A DNA stretch of 64,000 nt from Chrysaora quinquecirrha. Its lineage: Eukaryota > Cnidaria > Scyphozoa > Semaeostomeae > Pelagiidae. Where the stretch lies: the NCBI GenBank assembly GCA_014526335.1, contig JACTAT010000010.1:8364815-8428814 (forward strand), in the 5' to 3' direction. Below the pieces are notes generated by a model. It saw only the letters and a list, made by a program, of their open reading frames with translations, was not told where the DNA came from and did no database searches. Position numbers and translations under genes: made by a program. Of the stretch, positions 24,051 through 35,536 are shown piece by piece; positions within the stretch are counted from its first letter, which is position 1; each line of letters opens with the position of its first letter.

Positions 24051-25228
24051 AGACTTTTTCAATTTTTTCACTTTTTCACTTTTTTCACCTTTTTCACTTT
24101 TCACTCACTTTTTCACTTTACTTTCATAAAATTTGTCACTATTTCACTTTTTTAACTCTCGACTTTTTCATTTTTATCACTTTTTTCCCCTTTTTTCATT
24201 TTTCACTCACTTGTTCACAGTTTTCATTTTTTTCACTCAAATTTGTCACTATTTCAATTTTTTCACTTTCCTTTTTTTCTTTTTCACTTTTTCACTCACT
24301 TTTTTCACTTTCTTCACTCACTTTTCACTTTTCCACTTTTTTCCTCTTTTTCACTAAATTTTTTTAATCTGTTCACATTTTTGCTAACTTTTTTCACTTT
24401 TTTAACTTTTTAACTTTCACTTTTTTCACTTTTCACTTTCTTCACTTTTTCACTTTTTTTACTTTTTTTACTTTTCAATTTTTTCAATTTTTTTTCACTT
24501 GTTCACTTGTTTTTACATTTTTTACTTTTTTCAGTTCTTTCACATCTTTCACTTTTCTCACTTTTTCAGTTTTTAAATTGTTCAGTTTTGAACTTCCGTC
24601 ACTTCTTTCAATGTTTTACTTATTTTCATTTTTCACTTTCTTCACATTTTTTACTTATTAGACTTTTGATCTTTCCACTTTACTAACTTTTTTCACTTTT
24701 ACACTCAGTTAACTTGTTTCACTCTTTTCACTTTTGCACTTTCTTTGCTTTTTCACTTTTTCTTTTTTCATTTCTTTAGCTTTTCTCACTTTTTCACTTT
24801 TTTCTCTTTTTTGATTTTTATCATCTTTTTAACTTTCTTTCACACTTTCACGTTTTTCACTTGTTTAACTTTTTTACTTTTTTCACTTACTTTTTTCACT
24901 CTTTTCACTGTCATCACTTTTTTCACTCACTGTTTTCACTCTTTTAAATTTTATCACTTTATCCACTCACTTTTTCACTTGTTTTGCTCTTTTTGCCTTT
25001 TCACCTTTCACTTTTCAGTTTTTTCACTTGTTTTACCCTTTTCACCCTTTTCGCTTCTCAATTTTTTGACTGTTTTGACTTTATAAAATTTTTCACTTTT
25101 TTCCCTATTTTAACTTTTTTACTTTTTACACTTTGTTAACTTTTTTGACATTTTTAAATTTTCACTTTTTAACTTTTTTCACTCACTTTTTTGTTCACTT
25201 ATTTTTCACTTTCACTTTTTTACTTGTT
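24051..25228. repeat. (TTTTTCAC)n satellite, diverged
   Basis: Same orientation as the 16-19 kb arrays but more degenerate, with many CACTCAC and CTTTAACTTTT variants. It starts flush with the 3' tail of the Penelope-like element. Confidence 0.9.
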
Positions 25229-25230
25229 TC

Positions 25231-25447
25231 AATGCTTGGTGACGTGCTATTAAAAGTAATAAATGGTTGCCGGACATTGGTTTGTGATGAATTCATTTCT
25301 GGAATTTCAAGTTGCAAGGATGTTGTGTATGTTGCTCCTTTAGATTTTCTTGACAACTACTGCCCTCTTGTCTTCAGTATCTATTCAGTCGAGTTTGAAA
25401 ATAACTACCCTGCTGAGTATTTTGACTCTCATGTCGTTGTTGGGTGA
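25231..25447 (+). CDS. Short unrecognised open frame
   Basis: About 71 residues from ATG to TGA, starting MLGDVLLKVINGC and containing SSCKDVVYVAPLDFLDNY. Composition is protein-like (balanced, no low complexity), unlike its surroundings, and it begins right after the satellite. No family recognised; it may be an exon or a remnant. Confidence 0.25.
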
Positions 25448-27699
25448 TGTATATGATTTGTATGTCCTAAGAATGAAAACATTATGTAGGGGTTTTTGGC
25501 AAACCGGGTGAAACATAGATAGATAGGAATCAGGAATGTTGTAACAAAAGATAGGAATTTTCTATTCTGTATGCATAAGCTCGAAACAGTCAATGGGTTG
25601 AGTAATATATTCCAATGGCAATTCAAAGGCACGCAGTCAAAACAATTGAAGAGGTTGTTCTAAATCAAGAACATTTGGCACGAGTTCGAACAACAAACTC
25701 TTTAGGAACCCATTATACAGAATGCGCTAAAATCTGGAACAAAAATAAAGCTGGGAGCTTGTGGAATGAGTGGAATTAATGTAAATTGAGGGAACCAACT
25801 TGAAATCGGAGGGAACAAATGGGAATGAAGTAAGAATCGGTGGGAATAAGTTGGAACTTTCTTTCAAAGTCAATTATAATGGTCAATTTATGCTACTGTT
25901 ATGAAACAAGCTAACTGGCAACACAACAGAAGGAAGAATTTAAATTGGACGTTCCTTTGCAGAAAGCATTTTTCCTCACTGCTGATGTCTTTCATTACCA
26001 AGCATGGGCAGATATGGTGGAAAGGTGAGCAAACCAGGAAAAATTAGCAAATAAGTGTAAACCTATATCTTGTGAAACTCATATGTTGTGTTGTATTGAA
26101 GAACAACAACTTCAGGTGTTACCATGTGTCACAGTGTTTGCTGGAGTGCTGTAACCTACCACTGCTTCATTGACCTCCTTACCCAGGATTCAGTGCTCTG
26201 TCCTGCAATATGCTTATCATGGCTCTATGGGTCCAAATGACAGAAATTTATGTGTCACTTCACCAAAACTGCTAGGACCTTCAATTATTGTGGAGGACTC
26301 CCAGTTAGGCTAATCTCTTGAATTATGCCAGCTGGCTCAGCTTGACAGTATCCCACATATCAGTTAAACGAGTTTGTGTCCATATGTCCAATTCCCCTTT
26401 ATTTTTGATGATAGAAGGTCTGCGAATAAGTTGCTTGAAACAGGAAAAAATGTGACAGAACTTCCCGTGCCGTTTTGGTTTGATATTCATCATGCAACTC
26501 TGTTCCTACTGGTAAACTAGCATTTCTAGCCGTATAATGCATATATAGCTTGGTACCTTTCATCTACATCAATGTATGTTGACCTCTTTTGGTTGTATTG
26601 GGTGATTTATATTTCTTCATAGTCATAGTAGTGTTGGACAGGTTAAAGAAAAAAGTCAGGTGACCAAAGCAGCTAACTGTCCCCTCAGAGGTCTTCAAAA
26701 ATGGGTTCCACTGTGTCACAGGCTTTAGACAGGGACAGGGAGGTTGGCTATTTGGGCAAACTCTTAGGTGCAACATAAATGGGGGGTCCAAATAAACGGA
26801 AGGATGGGAAATGTTTCGAAAAATTACTAATTGGGGGGTCCTATTAAGGCCCAGGAGGTGGGGGAAATTTGATAAATGTAGCTAACTCATTTAAAAAGTA
26901 AATTTTTTTTCAAAAATAAATAAATGGGGCGTGGCCCAATAAGGTCTGGAGGGTGGTGAAAAAGTCTCAAAATGTTGGTGGGTTGGCTAGCAAAGAGTTG
27001 GTGGCTGGATTTAAATTGAGGTTTGCAGTTTTTCCTTTGTGGTTAATAAAGCACCCATTGGCCAAATACGATTCAAAATACTGCAACTTGGTGTATTATT
27101 GTGTCTTCTCTGTACCCTTATTGTGTGTACTCTATGTCATGGACGGCCAGGCATTAATGGGACCATTTAGGCCTATCCTATCTGAATGTTATCAGCCAGG
27201 TCTAGTTTCCAGTCTTCTCCTATAATGGGCTCGGCTTTTCCTCTATCTGGCAAGGAACTGCCATGCATTCAAAGGATCAACAGAATATTTGGTATTTCTG
27301 TGCCATATCAAATACAAAAAAATTCAACAACTCAGAAGGACCTCATTAATTATTCATATTTTTTATATCAATAACAAAGGAATGACAAGCAATAACAAGT
27401 AATTATAATAAAATAAAACAGTGAACAAAAAGCAAAGTTAATGAATGGAACAAGAATTTTCATATCAACATTGTCAGAGTTGGAGTTGTCGTTGTCAAAG
27501 CTAATATCTGTGCAGCGTTTACTTCCTTGCATCACTAGTCAGTTGAGGAAATGCAAATACGAGAGACAAAAAAGTTTTTACCCATCTTGGGCTGAAGCTT
27601 GCAGAAAAGCATGTAAAGCTGAGAAGAAATAGATGAAAAAAAATTTTTGCAACCTACAAAAAAATGAATTTCGCTATGCCAATTTTGTTTTTTTGTGTA
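25448..27699. other. Unannotated stretch
   Basis: No convincing gene. GGGGGGTCC and GGGGCGTGGCC patches near 26780-26940 resemble MITE-derived sequence but no paired ends were found. A lysine-rich frame at 27441-27632 (CKYERQKSFYPSWAEACRKA) may belong to the remnant that follows. Confidence 0.4.
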
Positions 27700-28560
27700 A
27701 GACAAATGTTAATTATCAGGTTCTTGCTGCCATTATTTGCCAAAATAATCTTACTGGAAAGTGAGATGTCAAACTGTGGTGGACGCAAGGATTTGAATTA
27801 GAATTTCTTCCATCCAAGCACATGTTTGCAGCTAGGGACCATCCGCCAAATTATCCTTTTAGATGCATTTGTGAGGGTTATCCTGAATCACCTAACTCCA
27901 CTCTTGATGCGAATTCTTTGTAAATAAACAAGAGGATCCAGAATCAGCATCAACAAGCAAGCCAGAGTAAATATCAGCAATAATTGACGAAACAGAAGAT
28001 CAAGAAGCAGAACAGTTACTAGAGGGGACAACTGTGGACTTGTCATTAGCAAAGAAGGGTGAGGGTGCACTTGTAACAAGCTTCAGAATATAGGGGCGTT
28101 CTTCACAGGATAAAAATTTTAACATACCTGGTAAGAGATGGAGATGTCATGGCGCTGTTGCAAGAAAAAATTCTTGAAATATTTGAAGATTTGAAAGCAA
28201 ATGTAGATAAAAACAATGGGATCATTCTTGAGGCAGATGCAGTTAACAAGAAAAAGAATTTGAACTGAAGATCCAGCAAATTCAAATTAAGGACAGTATT
28301 TCCCAAGTCACTTCATGCAGAAAAGCCAAACAAGCAAAGGAAAAGAAGATATGGGGCTGGATATGAAAAGGCAGTTGCCAGACAGACAGTTAATGTTGAC
28401 TAGGGTAAGTATGAGTCAGGTTAGTAGCTATGACTTTCTTGTTCAGTTATTAATGTTTGACAAAAAACTGAGAAGACATTTTTTTCAGATGTTCAGTTCT
28501 GGTTCTAAAACTAGCTTGAATTGTTTTGGCAGGGTTTTTCCAATCAGATGCTGATGAAAG
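27700..28560 (+). pseudogene. Unrecognised coding remnant
   Basis: Several plus-strand segments read like protein but are separated by stops: EFLPSKHMFAARDHPPNYPF and RCICEGYPESPN (27800-27895), KILTYLVRDGDVMALLQEKI (28110-28170), IFEDLKANVDKNNGIILEAD, and KRRYGAGYEKAVARQTVNVD (28343-28400). No family is recognised. Consistent direction and charged helical composition suggest one decayed gene. Confidence 0.35.
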
Positions 28561-29424
28561 CTAGTATGCATATTCTATTCTGACCAGCTGCTTCTGAATC
28601 AGGCAAACCTGGAACAAGAAGAAAAGTTTATGCACTTATATCCAATGATATTAGTAAAAACTAAATATATTCATATCAATCATGTGTCCCAAAATAAGCA
28701 GAGTTGGCAAACTGGATGTAAAATGCTATTTAATACTATCTTATTTGCACGAAACAAAAAACCTGAAATAACTGTTGGTATTTTCTCTGACATGTAAAAA
28801 AATAAACATTGAAAGGAGCTAGAAAACGGAAACAAGGCACTGGATGTAATAAAAGAGTAAGCATCTAATTGTACTCTATACTAATAATTTTTAAATGAAA
28901 AGAAGCTGTCCACATGGTATAATCCTATAATCTCTGTTAATACCGAACAATGCAGGATTGTCCTAGAAATCAAGAAATGCTGACTTGGATGAAATGAGAA
29001 GACTCTTTTACCTTATATGCAAATTGTAAATCCAGCTAGTAAATGTTGGATTATCACAACTCGCCATGTTTCTTCTTTAACAGTTGAAACAAATACAAAT
29101 GGCTACACCATAAATATCGAACAACAATAATGATTATCAATCTTTATCAATCTAGGATAATATTTCGGAAATCAGCAATGATGCATGGCTATGAATTGGT
29201 TCAACTGGTCAGTAGTATATAGTACGGTGGTTTATACGTAGGGGTGCTCATATTGAGGCTGGGATAAAAAGATGGGAGGAAGACATGAAAAAGAGGCTAA
29301 GCAAAAAGGGGAAGGAATTGTGATAAAAAATGGCGTGGAGTACAATATCTTTGTCAAACGTGTATTTTGCAAATATCATAGTACTTATGCATTAATACAT
29401 GTATTTTTGTTCTTTTTTTTAAAT
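28561..29424. other. Unannotated stretch
   Basis: AT-rich, no coding frame recognised. The last 200 bases may include decayed Tc1 sequence upstream of the recognisable part. Confidence 0.4.
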
Positions 29425-29745
29425 AAATCTTCGATCAGAAACCATTGGTACTAAGCATACAGCATTATACTACCTAAAGAAGAAGCAAAACGAGCAGGTG
29501 CTCAAAATAATGAATTGGCCAGCACAGTCACCAGATCTTAACCCGATTGAGCTTTTGTGGGAGCATCTTGATCGTAAAGTGAGAGAAAAGACTCCTTCAA
29601 GTCAAACGAAATTATGGGAAGAGCTACAGAATGCTTGGCATGAGATTGACGGGCAGTACTTAGATAATCTGACTGCAAGAATGCCTAGGATTGTAAATGC
29701 TGTGATTTCGGCACGTGGTGGATTCTTTGATGAAAAAAAAGTCTA
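29425..29745 (+). pseudogene. Tc1/mariner transposase, C-terminal fragment
   Basis: Open to the stop at 29744. It carries the Tc1 hallmark IMNWPAQSPDLNPIELLWEH followed by LDRKVREKTPSS. SPDLNPIE contains the third acidic residue of the DDE/D triad. Just upstream, KHTALYYLKKKQNEQ corresponds to the segment after the family's NDPKHT, with the second Asp motif damaged. The N-terminal half, including the HTH domains, is missing. The element's 3' inverted repeat follows at 29885-29912. Confidence 0.85.
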
Positions 29746-29884
29746 AAGTGACTGTGAATTCTAATTTCATTTAAAATATTAGTTACTAAACCGTAATGTC
29801 ATATAAGGACGTAAAGTTATAATGGTTATAAAACATTTTTAGGTTATAATGATTCTTTTCTTGAAAGGAGCTTAGAAATTTGTC

Positions 29885-29914
29885 ACTGATTCCAAACTTT
29901 TGAACGGCAGTGTA
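29885..29914 (+). repeat. 3' terminal inverted repeat of the Tc1-type element
   Basis: CCAAACTTTTGAACGGCAGT then G, followed by TA. This is a standard Tc1 end (CAGTG next to a TA target), about 140 bp after the transposase stop. The matching 5' end is not found, so the element is 5'-truncated. Confidence 0.75.
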
Positions 29915-30172
29915 TATTTGCATAAAAGTCTAATTATTTTTTGTACTCGTCAGACCAGAATAGCCAACCACTGCCGTGAGTGTTAGAAATGAATAATGAT
30001 GTTCTTGACAAGAAAAAGGCAAAAGTAATATTCGACAATTAGCTTGAATTCATTCTATACATTTATACTTAACACAATAGTCCTGAAATCTGTAGTAATA
30101 ATGAACTGTAATCAATTTGAACAACTAAGGGGTTATTTTAGTAGATAATGTTTTTTTTCAATATTACGTTCA

Positions 30173-31416
30173 TTATGCCACAATTTCATCTAGTTCCTCG
30201 CTAGATGTATTCTTTATTTTGCTTTTCTTCCACTGATTCGCCTCATTCAGCTCTTCTTGTTTACCTCCATGGGTCTTTTCGTTATCATTCTCATTGCTGT
30301 CATCCCCATCATCTTCAACCTCAGATTCGATGATCATTTTAGTTTTTCTCTTCCTTCTTGGGTTCCAATTAAATCCTGGTGGTCTGTTTGGGATTTTGTT
30401 TAGAGCTTTTGTCTGGGAATTTTCCAGAGATGGCAGAGGTTTCACGGGTTTGTAAGCAGTGTCTGTAATGTGAGCAATGTGGAGCTCATTTGAAGTTTGT
30501 TTCTCCAAAGCATTGACTTGATTCATCATGTTAGAAATGTTATTTCTTGCGTTGCTCGCAAATCTTGTTTCATTGTTAATTCTTCTTGCATTGATGGCAA
30601 ACCAGAGCCAATCTTCAAAGTCTTCACTGATTCCCCATTTGCTTTCGTTTCTCACAAGAAATACCGCGTATTCATTGTTTTCCATCTTTTTGTTGGTGGG
30701 ATTTGTAAATGAAACGAGTTGGTTCATGTATACCAGCTTGTCCTTAAGATCTTTCTTGCTACTGGTGTTCTTGAGGATTTTCTTGGCCTGCTCAATGTCT
30801 TTGTGTTCGATGGGAACAGAAAAACCAATTTTCCACCTTTGGGTCTCTTGCAAGTATTTGTCGATATTAGTCAAGAAGATCTTCTTCTTTTCTTCAAAAC
30901 TGAGATTTGCATTTGAACCCTAGCGAGTGAGATCAAAGATCCTGACAATAGAATCCTGCAGAGTTTCATAGCATTTTCGCAAAGCCTCCATTATTTTTTT
31001 TTAAATTTGCCGGTGAAAATTTGCATTCTTTGCTCATTTTGGATTGGATTGGTCTATCATTGTGGTCAGTTACCTTGTCGTAAAGACAAAGGTGAATGCT
31101 TTTCTTCCATTTGCTCTCCTCTTCTGAATCAATTCTAAATTGGCGCACTTCTATCTTGTAATCAGTCAAATAATTCTAAAAAGAAAAATAAAGTATACAT
31201 AAGACAACAGTTTATTTTAACATAAGGAAACATTTCGATTTTGATTAAACTAAAGAGGCTTTGCAAGTAGCTGAGTGCTAATTGACTTACCTGATTATGA
31301 GGAGACTCCAGGCTGTTACACTGCATTGTAATCATGAATACATCTGAATCCAAGGTTTTATATTTACCATTAACATTATCTTTTTTGCTATCATTAGCAG
31401 AGTTTGATGATGACAT
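30173..31416 (-). pseudogene. Unrecognised two-exon gene, acidic C-terminus
   Basis: Exon 1 runs from ATG at 31416 to 31291, ending at a consensus donor (CAG|GTAAGT on the minus strand). The 115-bp intron ends with TTTTTCTTTTTAG at 31176. Exon 2 runs 31175-30173. Exon 2 is open apart from a frameshift in an A-run near 31000 and one TAG near 30920. The protein (about 370 residues) starts MSSSNSANDSKKDNV, has a mixed alpha/beta middle (VRQFRIDSEEESKWKKSIHL; WGISEDFEDWLWFAINARR), a basic PRRKRKTK patch that could be a nuclear signal, and a Glu/Asp-rich tail. A TATA-like sequence (AATAAATAGAGC on minus) lies about 95 bp before the ATG. No family recognised. It is the leftmost candidate member of the polymerase-containing locus. 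Confidence 0.55.
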
Positions 31417-31539
31417 GGTTCTTTTCTCAGTAGTTCTAGTAGCAGGAGCACATACAACACCAAGAGATGGTATTCACGAACTGAATGAATTTCCAGAGTA
31501 GCTTTTGCTCTATTTATTGTTAGAGCCATTGATCCTGTT

Positions 31540-31810
31540 ATGACTGTTTTGACCTTTTAAAAAACGAAATCCTAGATTTGAACTTGTGAATCACGAAATC
31601 ATAGATCTGACCTAGTGAATAACGAAATCCTAAATTCTTAAGAAATAATCCTATTATGGCTGTTTTGGGCTTGTGAATAACGAAATCCTAAATTCTTAAG
31701 AAATAATCCTATTATGGCTGTTTTGACCTTGTGAATAACGAATTCCTTGATTTTGTAAGAAATAATCCTATTATTGCTGTTTTGGGCTTGTGAATAACGA
31801 AAGAAACCAA
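31540..31810. repeat. Minisatellite, 58-bp period
   Basis: Three well-kept units of 58-59 bp (GAATAACGAAATCCTAAATT, then CTTAAGAAATAATCCTATTA, then TGGCTGTTTTGGGCTTG) from about 31618, with diverged partial units before and after. It lies between the divergent gene at 30173-31416 and the plus-strand remnant at 32052. Confidence 0.85.
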
Positions 31811-32051
31811 GACTGTCGTAAGCTTGTCTGTCAAATTCATAATCCTATTAAGATTCACTTTTCTTATGAATAGCCAGAAAACCCATACTATCAAAAAGCC
31901 AGACTGTAAAAAATGTGAACTAAGACAACAAGATGCTTAAAAGAAAAACGCCAATCAGTATTGATCAACATGATTTAATTGTAAAAAAAAACGAAAATTG
32001 CAAATGGTAACAAGCAAACAAAGTTAGATTTGAACACCAAAGTCTTTAATG

Positions 32052-32705
32052 TAAGTGTCTTGAAATATTTGTTGCTAGATACATTGAAAAAGAAGCCAAA
32101 CAGATGATGATAGAATTTGAGGACAGACTATCCTCGCAGGTTGTCTTGTACGATTTGCTAGAAGAAATCATGAGTGACAGGGGTGATGGTTGTCTTCCAG
32201 TAGTTGATACTGAAGTGTTTGGTACAATTTTGATCGGGACAAAACAACTCCTCAAGTACAGGGTTCAAGGTATTTCAAGAAAAGATAACTATTTCTGGTT
32301 CGAAGACGACGTCGCTGACTAAAAAAAGATTGTTGACAGGACACAAAAAGAGCTTTCTCAAAAAATAAGAGCGGTAAAAACAGTATTAAACATTATGTCA
32401 CCAGACTTCATTGTACCACTAAAATGGAAGGAACCAAACGGATGAGAGTTCATGGTGGATTGAATCATTAATAAATATTATAGTGATTTGAACAACTGGT
32501 TTCGATTGTTAAAAGATGATCTCTTTGAACTGATGTTGGAAAAGACTATTGCTGATGAAACAAAGTGTTCTTTTGTAGGAAAACGACATTGGTGAAGCTT
32601 AAATGGTCTAATGCAAGACAGGCTGAGGCTACTTAATGATGTAGAGACAATGCTAAACAATGATACACTAAGACCATATGACCATAGAGATAGTAATAAA
32701 GACTA
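32052..32705 (+). pseudogene. Unrecognised protein remnant
   Basis: One plus-strand frame gives protein-like sequence throughout: RYIEKEAKQMMIEFEDRLSS, DGCLPVVDTEVFGTILIGTK, ISRKDNYFWFEDDVAD, then after TAA at 32320 AVKTVLNIMSPDFIVPLKWK, SDLNNWFRLLKDDLFELMLE and NGLMQDRLRLLNDVETMLNN. It has one TAA and three TGA stops, with no frameshift needed. No family recognised. Predicted mostly helical and charged. Divergent to 30173-31416. Confidence 0.4.
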
Positions 32706-35203
32706 GAGGGCTAACTCCAGTCTCACTTGCCTGTGATCAGTGAAGCCGTGCATGGGCAGTCGTCACCATCTTGTTTGCATGGCAAGAAACTTACAGTGGC
32801 GTATGGAATGGTATGCAGCTAGAACTGCGAAATGAGAATATATTGTCGAAAAAAAGATTTATCAACCCTGTAAAAGATATTTGTTTACACAAAAAATCCT
32901 TCTTCTTCATATTTAGAGTTCAAATAGGCAAGATAACAAACTGAGGAGGCGATATGATGACCATTTGCAGCGACACATGCAGACCCATGTAGGCCTGCTG
33001 TACAAAACTTCCAATGGAATTCAAGTTGTTTTTCAATGTTTGCTATTTTACTGAAAAGGTAAGTCAAGATTTGCGCCTTTTCCAACAATTTTGTTCAGAT
33101 TATGTTTAAATTATACAATTTGTTAGTAATTTGAAAAGATAAACCGTTAAGTTACACATTTTTCACTCTGATGCTGATATTGCTGCTGTCTGCTGTGAAA
33201 TCCCTACATTACTATCTAATCTAACAACTATCTGCAAATTCATGTAAATTCATTTTATCTAACTTTAATTGGGTAGAATTCTTATTTTGCAAGTTTTACT
33301 GTAGTATCATGTATTAATTGTGTGAAACTCAAGTTAAATCAGAATTTTTTCCTTTCTAGAAAACATCCGTCTGGAAGATCCATAATATCATTACAAAAGA
33401 CTGATTCAAGGAATGAAATGGATCAATCAGTATGACTCATCTCTCTCTAACTAACAACACTGCAAGTTATTATTTAAGACAATTTTAATTCAATTCAGAC
33501 TTTGAAATGTTTTTCATGGAATTGGGTAAAATGTTCATCAGGCTTAAAACTATCTCCATTTTCATGTATGACATTTCTTTTATGAAATGGATGCATGCGA
33601 GGAAATTTCTTCTATGAAAGGAAATTTCTGGAAGGGTACACTGCCTCAAAGATAGTTGATATGAATTTTATTACTACAACCCTTGTGGCTGAAAGTTGAA
33701 GCTAAATGTGGTTGTAAGAAAACATTTTGACTTTGCGAGACTTTGGAAGGGGTTCTCATCTTGTTGATGAAGTGATTCAGTCATTTGAAAAAACCAAGCA
33801 TAAAAATTTTCATAAACTATGGAATAATTGTCAGTTTTCATATTCTTTGAGTCAGGGAATGCACTTGGATTAATAACATTTGAATATTCACCTTTAAGAT
33901 GTCTTGAATATAACATCATAAACAATCCATCACATTGAACTAAGACAAGATTACAGTGTTTGTCAAAAAAGCTGGGACACTTCATTTGTCCAAAATTACC
34001 GTTTTAAAGACACAAAGCCTCTTCCCAAAGAATTGAGTAATGAGAGCTTCAGCTGCACTATAATTGAATAACAACAGAAAAATGAAAAAATTTGACAATT
34101 TGAGGCAAGGAAGGATTTGCCCCTATAGAAGAGACAGGGGTTGTTGCCCCCATGACCCCCTGCATCCAGCCGAGGAGTGTTTCACATGCTCAAATTGAGT
34201 ACAAGATTTTTTTGGGAATTTTTAAAAACCCCTATAAATCAGGCCTGATTTTCTGGTTTTCCTAGAAAATCATGGGATTGGTGGGAAATTTTTGGGTTTC
34301 CAATTTAAGTTAAACTTGACAAGAAAGCTATATGTGAGTGCCATGTGGACACTGAATATAAAAGAATTGATTATGGGAAGGATAATGATCTCTGACAAGG
34401 ATTTTAGATCTTTCTTGAACAATTATAATAAAAACAGGTATATAATATGATTATGTATTCATTGTATCTTTGATACCTAAAACTTTGTGTCTTGTTATCA
34501 CGCCTAATCTTCTGTTGTCGGATCAATAAATGCTTCTTCTGGTTATATTTGGTCACCATTTCTCTCTAGTGTCAAAGTACCTTTTTCACATCCAAAAACC
34601 TTTTTCTAATTCAACTGTCTTATTCAAAAGAAACTTTTTCTGGAGAAACTTTTGCTGCTTGAGAAAACAAGAGATCCGAGAACAAAACTTTTGGCAAATC
34701 TCTTGTTTGACAAATGTGCAACAATAAAACTTTGCGAATTTGGTCACTTGGATATATACTTTTGCGGGTTTAAACTTTGATAAACTTTTGCGAGTTAGGT
34801 AAACAATGCGAAAAGCGCGAGTTTCTTATTCTTGAAATATTTACGTTTTACTTTTCGATTCCTATTCCAATGTTTTTTTTAAATAATGTTTGGCTTTTCT
34901 TGGCAAATATATACAGAACATTAAAAACTTTATTTGTTTTTTAATAAAAGGAGACTTTAAACCATCTCATACAAGCAGTTAACTCCTGTAACATTGTTGA
35001 CATCTCAGTGCGTATGTACACAGCTCTGACTCTTTCGCCGTACAAACAAGATGGCCACCCCTCCCCAGGAAAACTTCAACCTCGTTTTGGAAGTTAGCCC
35101 TCTAGTCTTTATTTACTATCTCTATACACATGACCAACAGCTGGAGACCTTGAGGTCTACATCAGACGACCATGATCGATGACAGCAGTTGACTTAGGAC
35201 TTC
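32706..35203. other. Unannotated stretch with one possible minus-strand ORF
   Basis: A 103-codon minus-strand frame at 33674-33985 (FDKHCNLVLVQCDGLFMMLY, ENFYAWFFQMTESLHQQDEN) has protein-like composition but no recognised relatives. CCCCTG/GGGG patches at 34120-34175 look MITE-derived. The rest is AT-rich and featureless. Confidence 0.35.
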
Positions 35204-35536
35204 ATGATTAAGTGCTTAATTGGTTGTGGTGCTAAAAAATTGTATCAGTTTTATAAAAAAGAAAGTAGAGACAATGACGACAACCAGAACAACAAAGTTA
35301 ATTGGAAAAATTTGGAACAGGAATGGAAAGCTAAAGTTGAAAAAAACGAAAAACTCTTGATTTTTGATGTTAATGTTCGTAGACTGTATGGTGTACAGTT
35401 TAGACAATCAATTTTAAAGGAGACTTTTCAGATAGATAAAGCAGAGGATAACAGAGATATTTTTGTAGACGACAGCACAGATTGTTGGCACGATTTGGCA
35501 ATGACTGATTTTTCTCCAAAAGTAGTCTATGCTTAG
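35204..35536 (+). CDS. Small unrecognised ORF converging on the next gene (ORF D)
   Basis: 110 codons starting MIKCLIGCGAKKLYQFYKKE, with a charged middle (NWKNLEQEWKAKVEKNEKLL) and an acidic end (IFVDDSTDCWHDLAMTDFSP). No internal stop. Its TAG (35534-35536) overlaps the terminal TAA of the minus-strand gene (35533-35535), a tail-to-tail arrangement typical of compact viral or Polinton genomes. The start may be further upstream if a 5' part was lost. No family recognised. Confidence 0.45.
   Translation: MIKCLIGCGAKKLYQFYKKESRDNDDNQNNKVNWKNLEQEWKAKVEKNEKLLIFDVNVRRLYGVQFRQSILKETFQIDKAEDNRDIFVDDSTDCWHDLAMTDFSPKVVYA

Noticed and set aside
26564..26791. Minus-strand 75-codon frame
   Set aside because: Short, proline-rich by chance, with no homology or splice context.
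31928..32060. A short intron ending just before 32075 (GTAAGT ... TTGCTAG)
   Set aside because: The spacing between donor and acceptor is under 35 bp, too short for a normal intron, and the frame stays open without it.
33674..33985. Minus-strand 103-codon frame as a confident gene
   Set aside because: Composition is protein-like, but there is no homology, no neighbouring exon and no splice support, so it is mentioned only within the stretch description.
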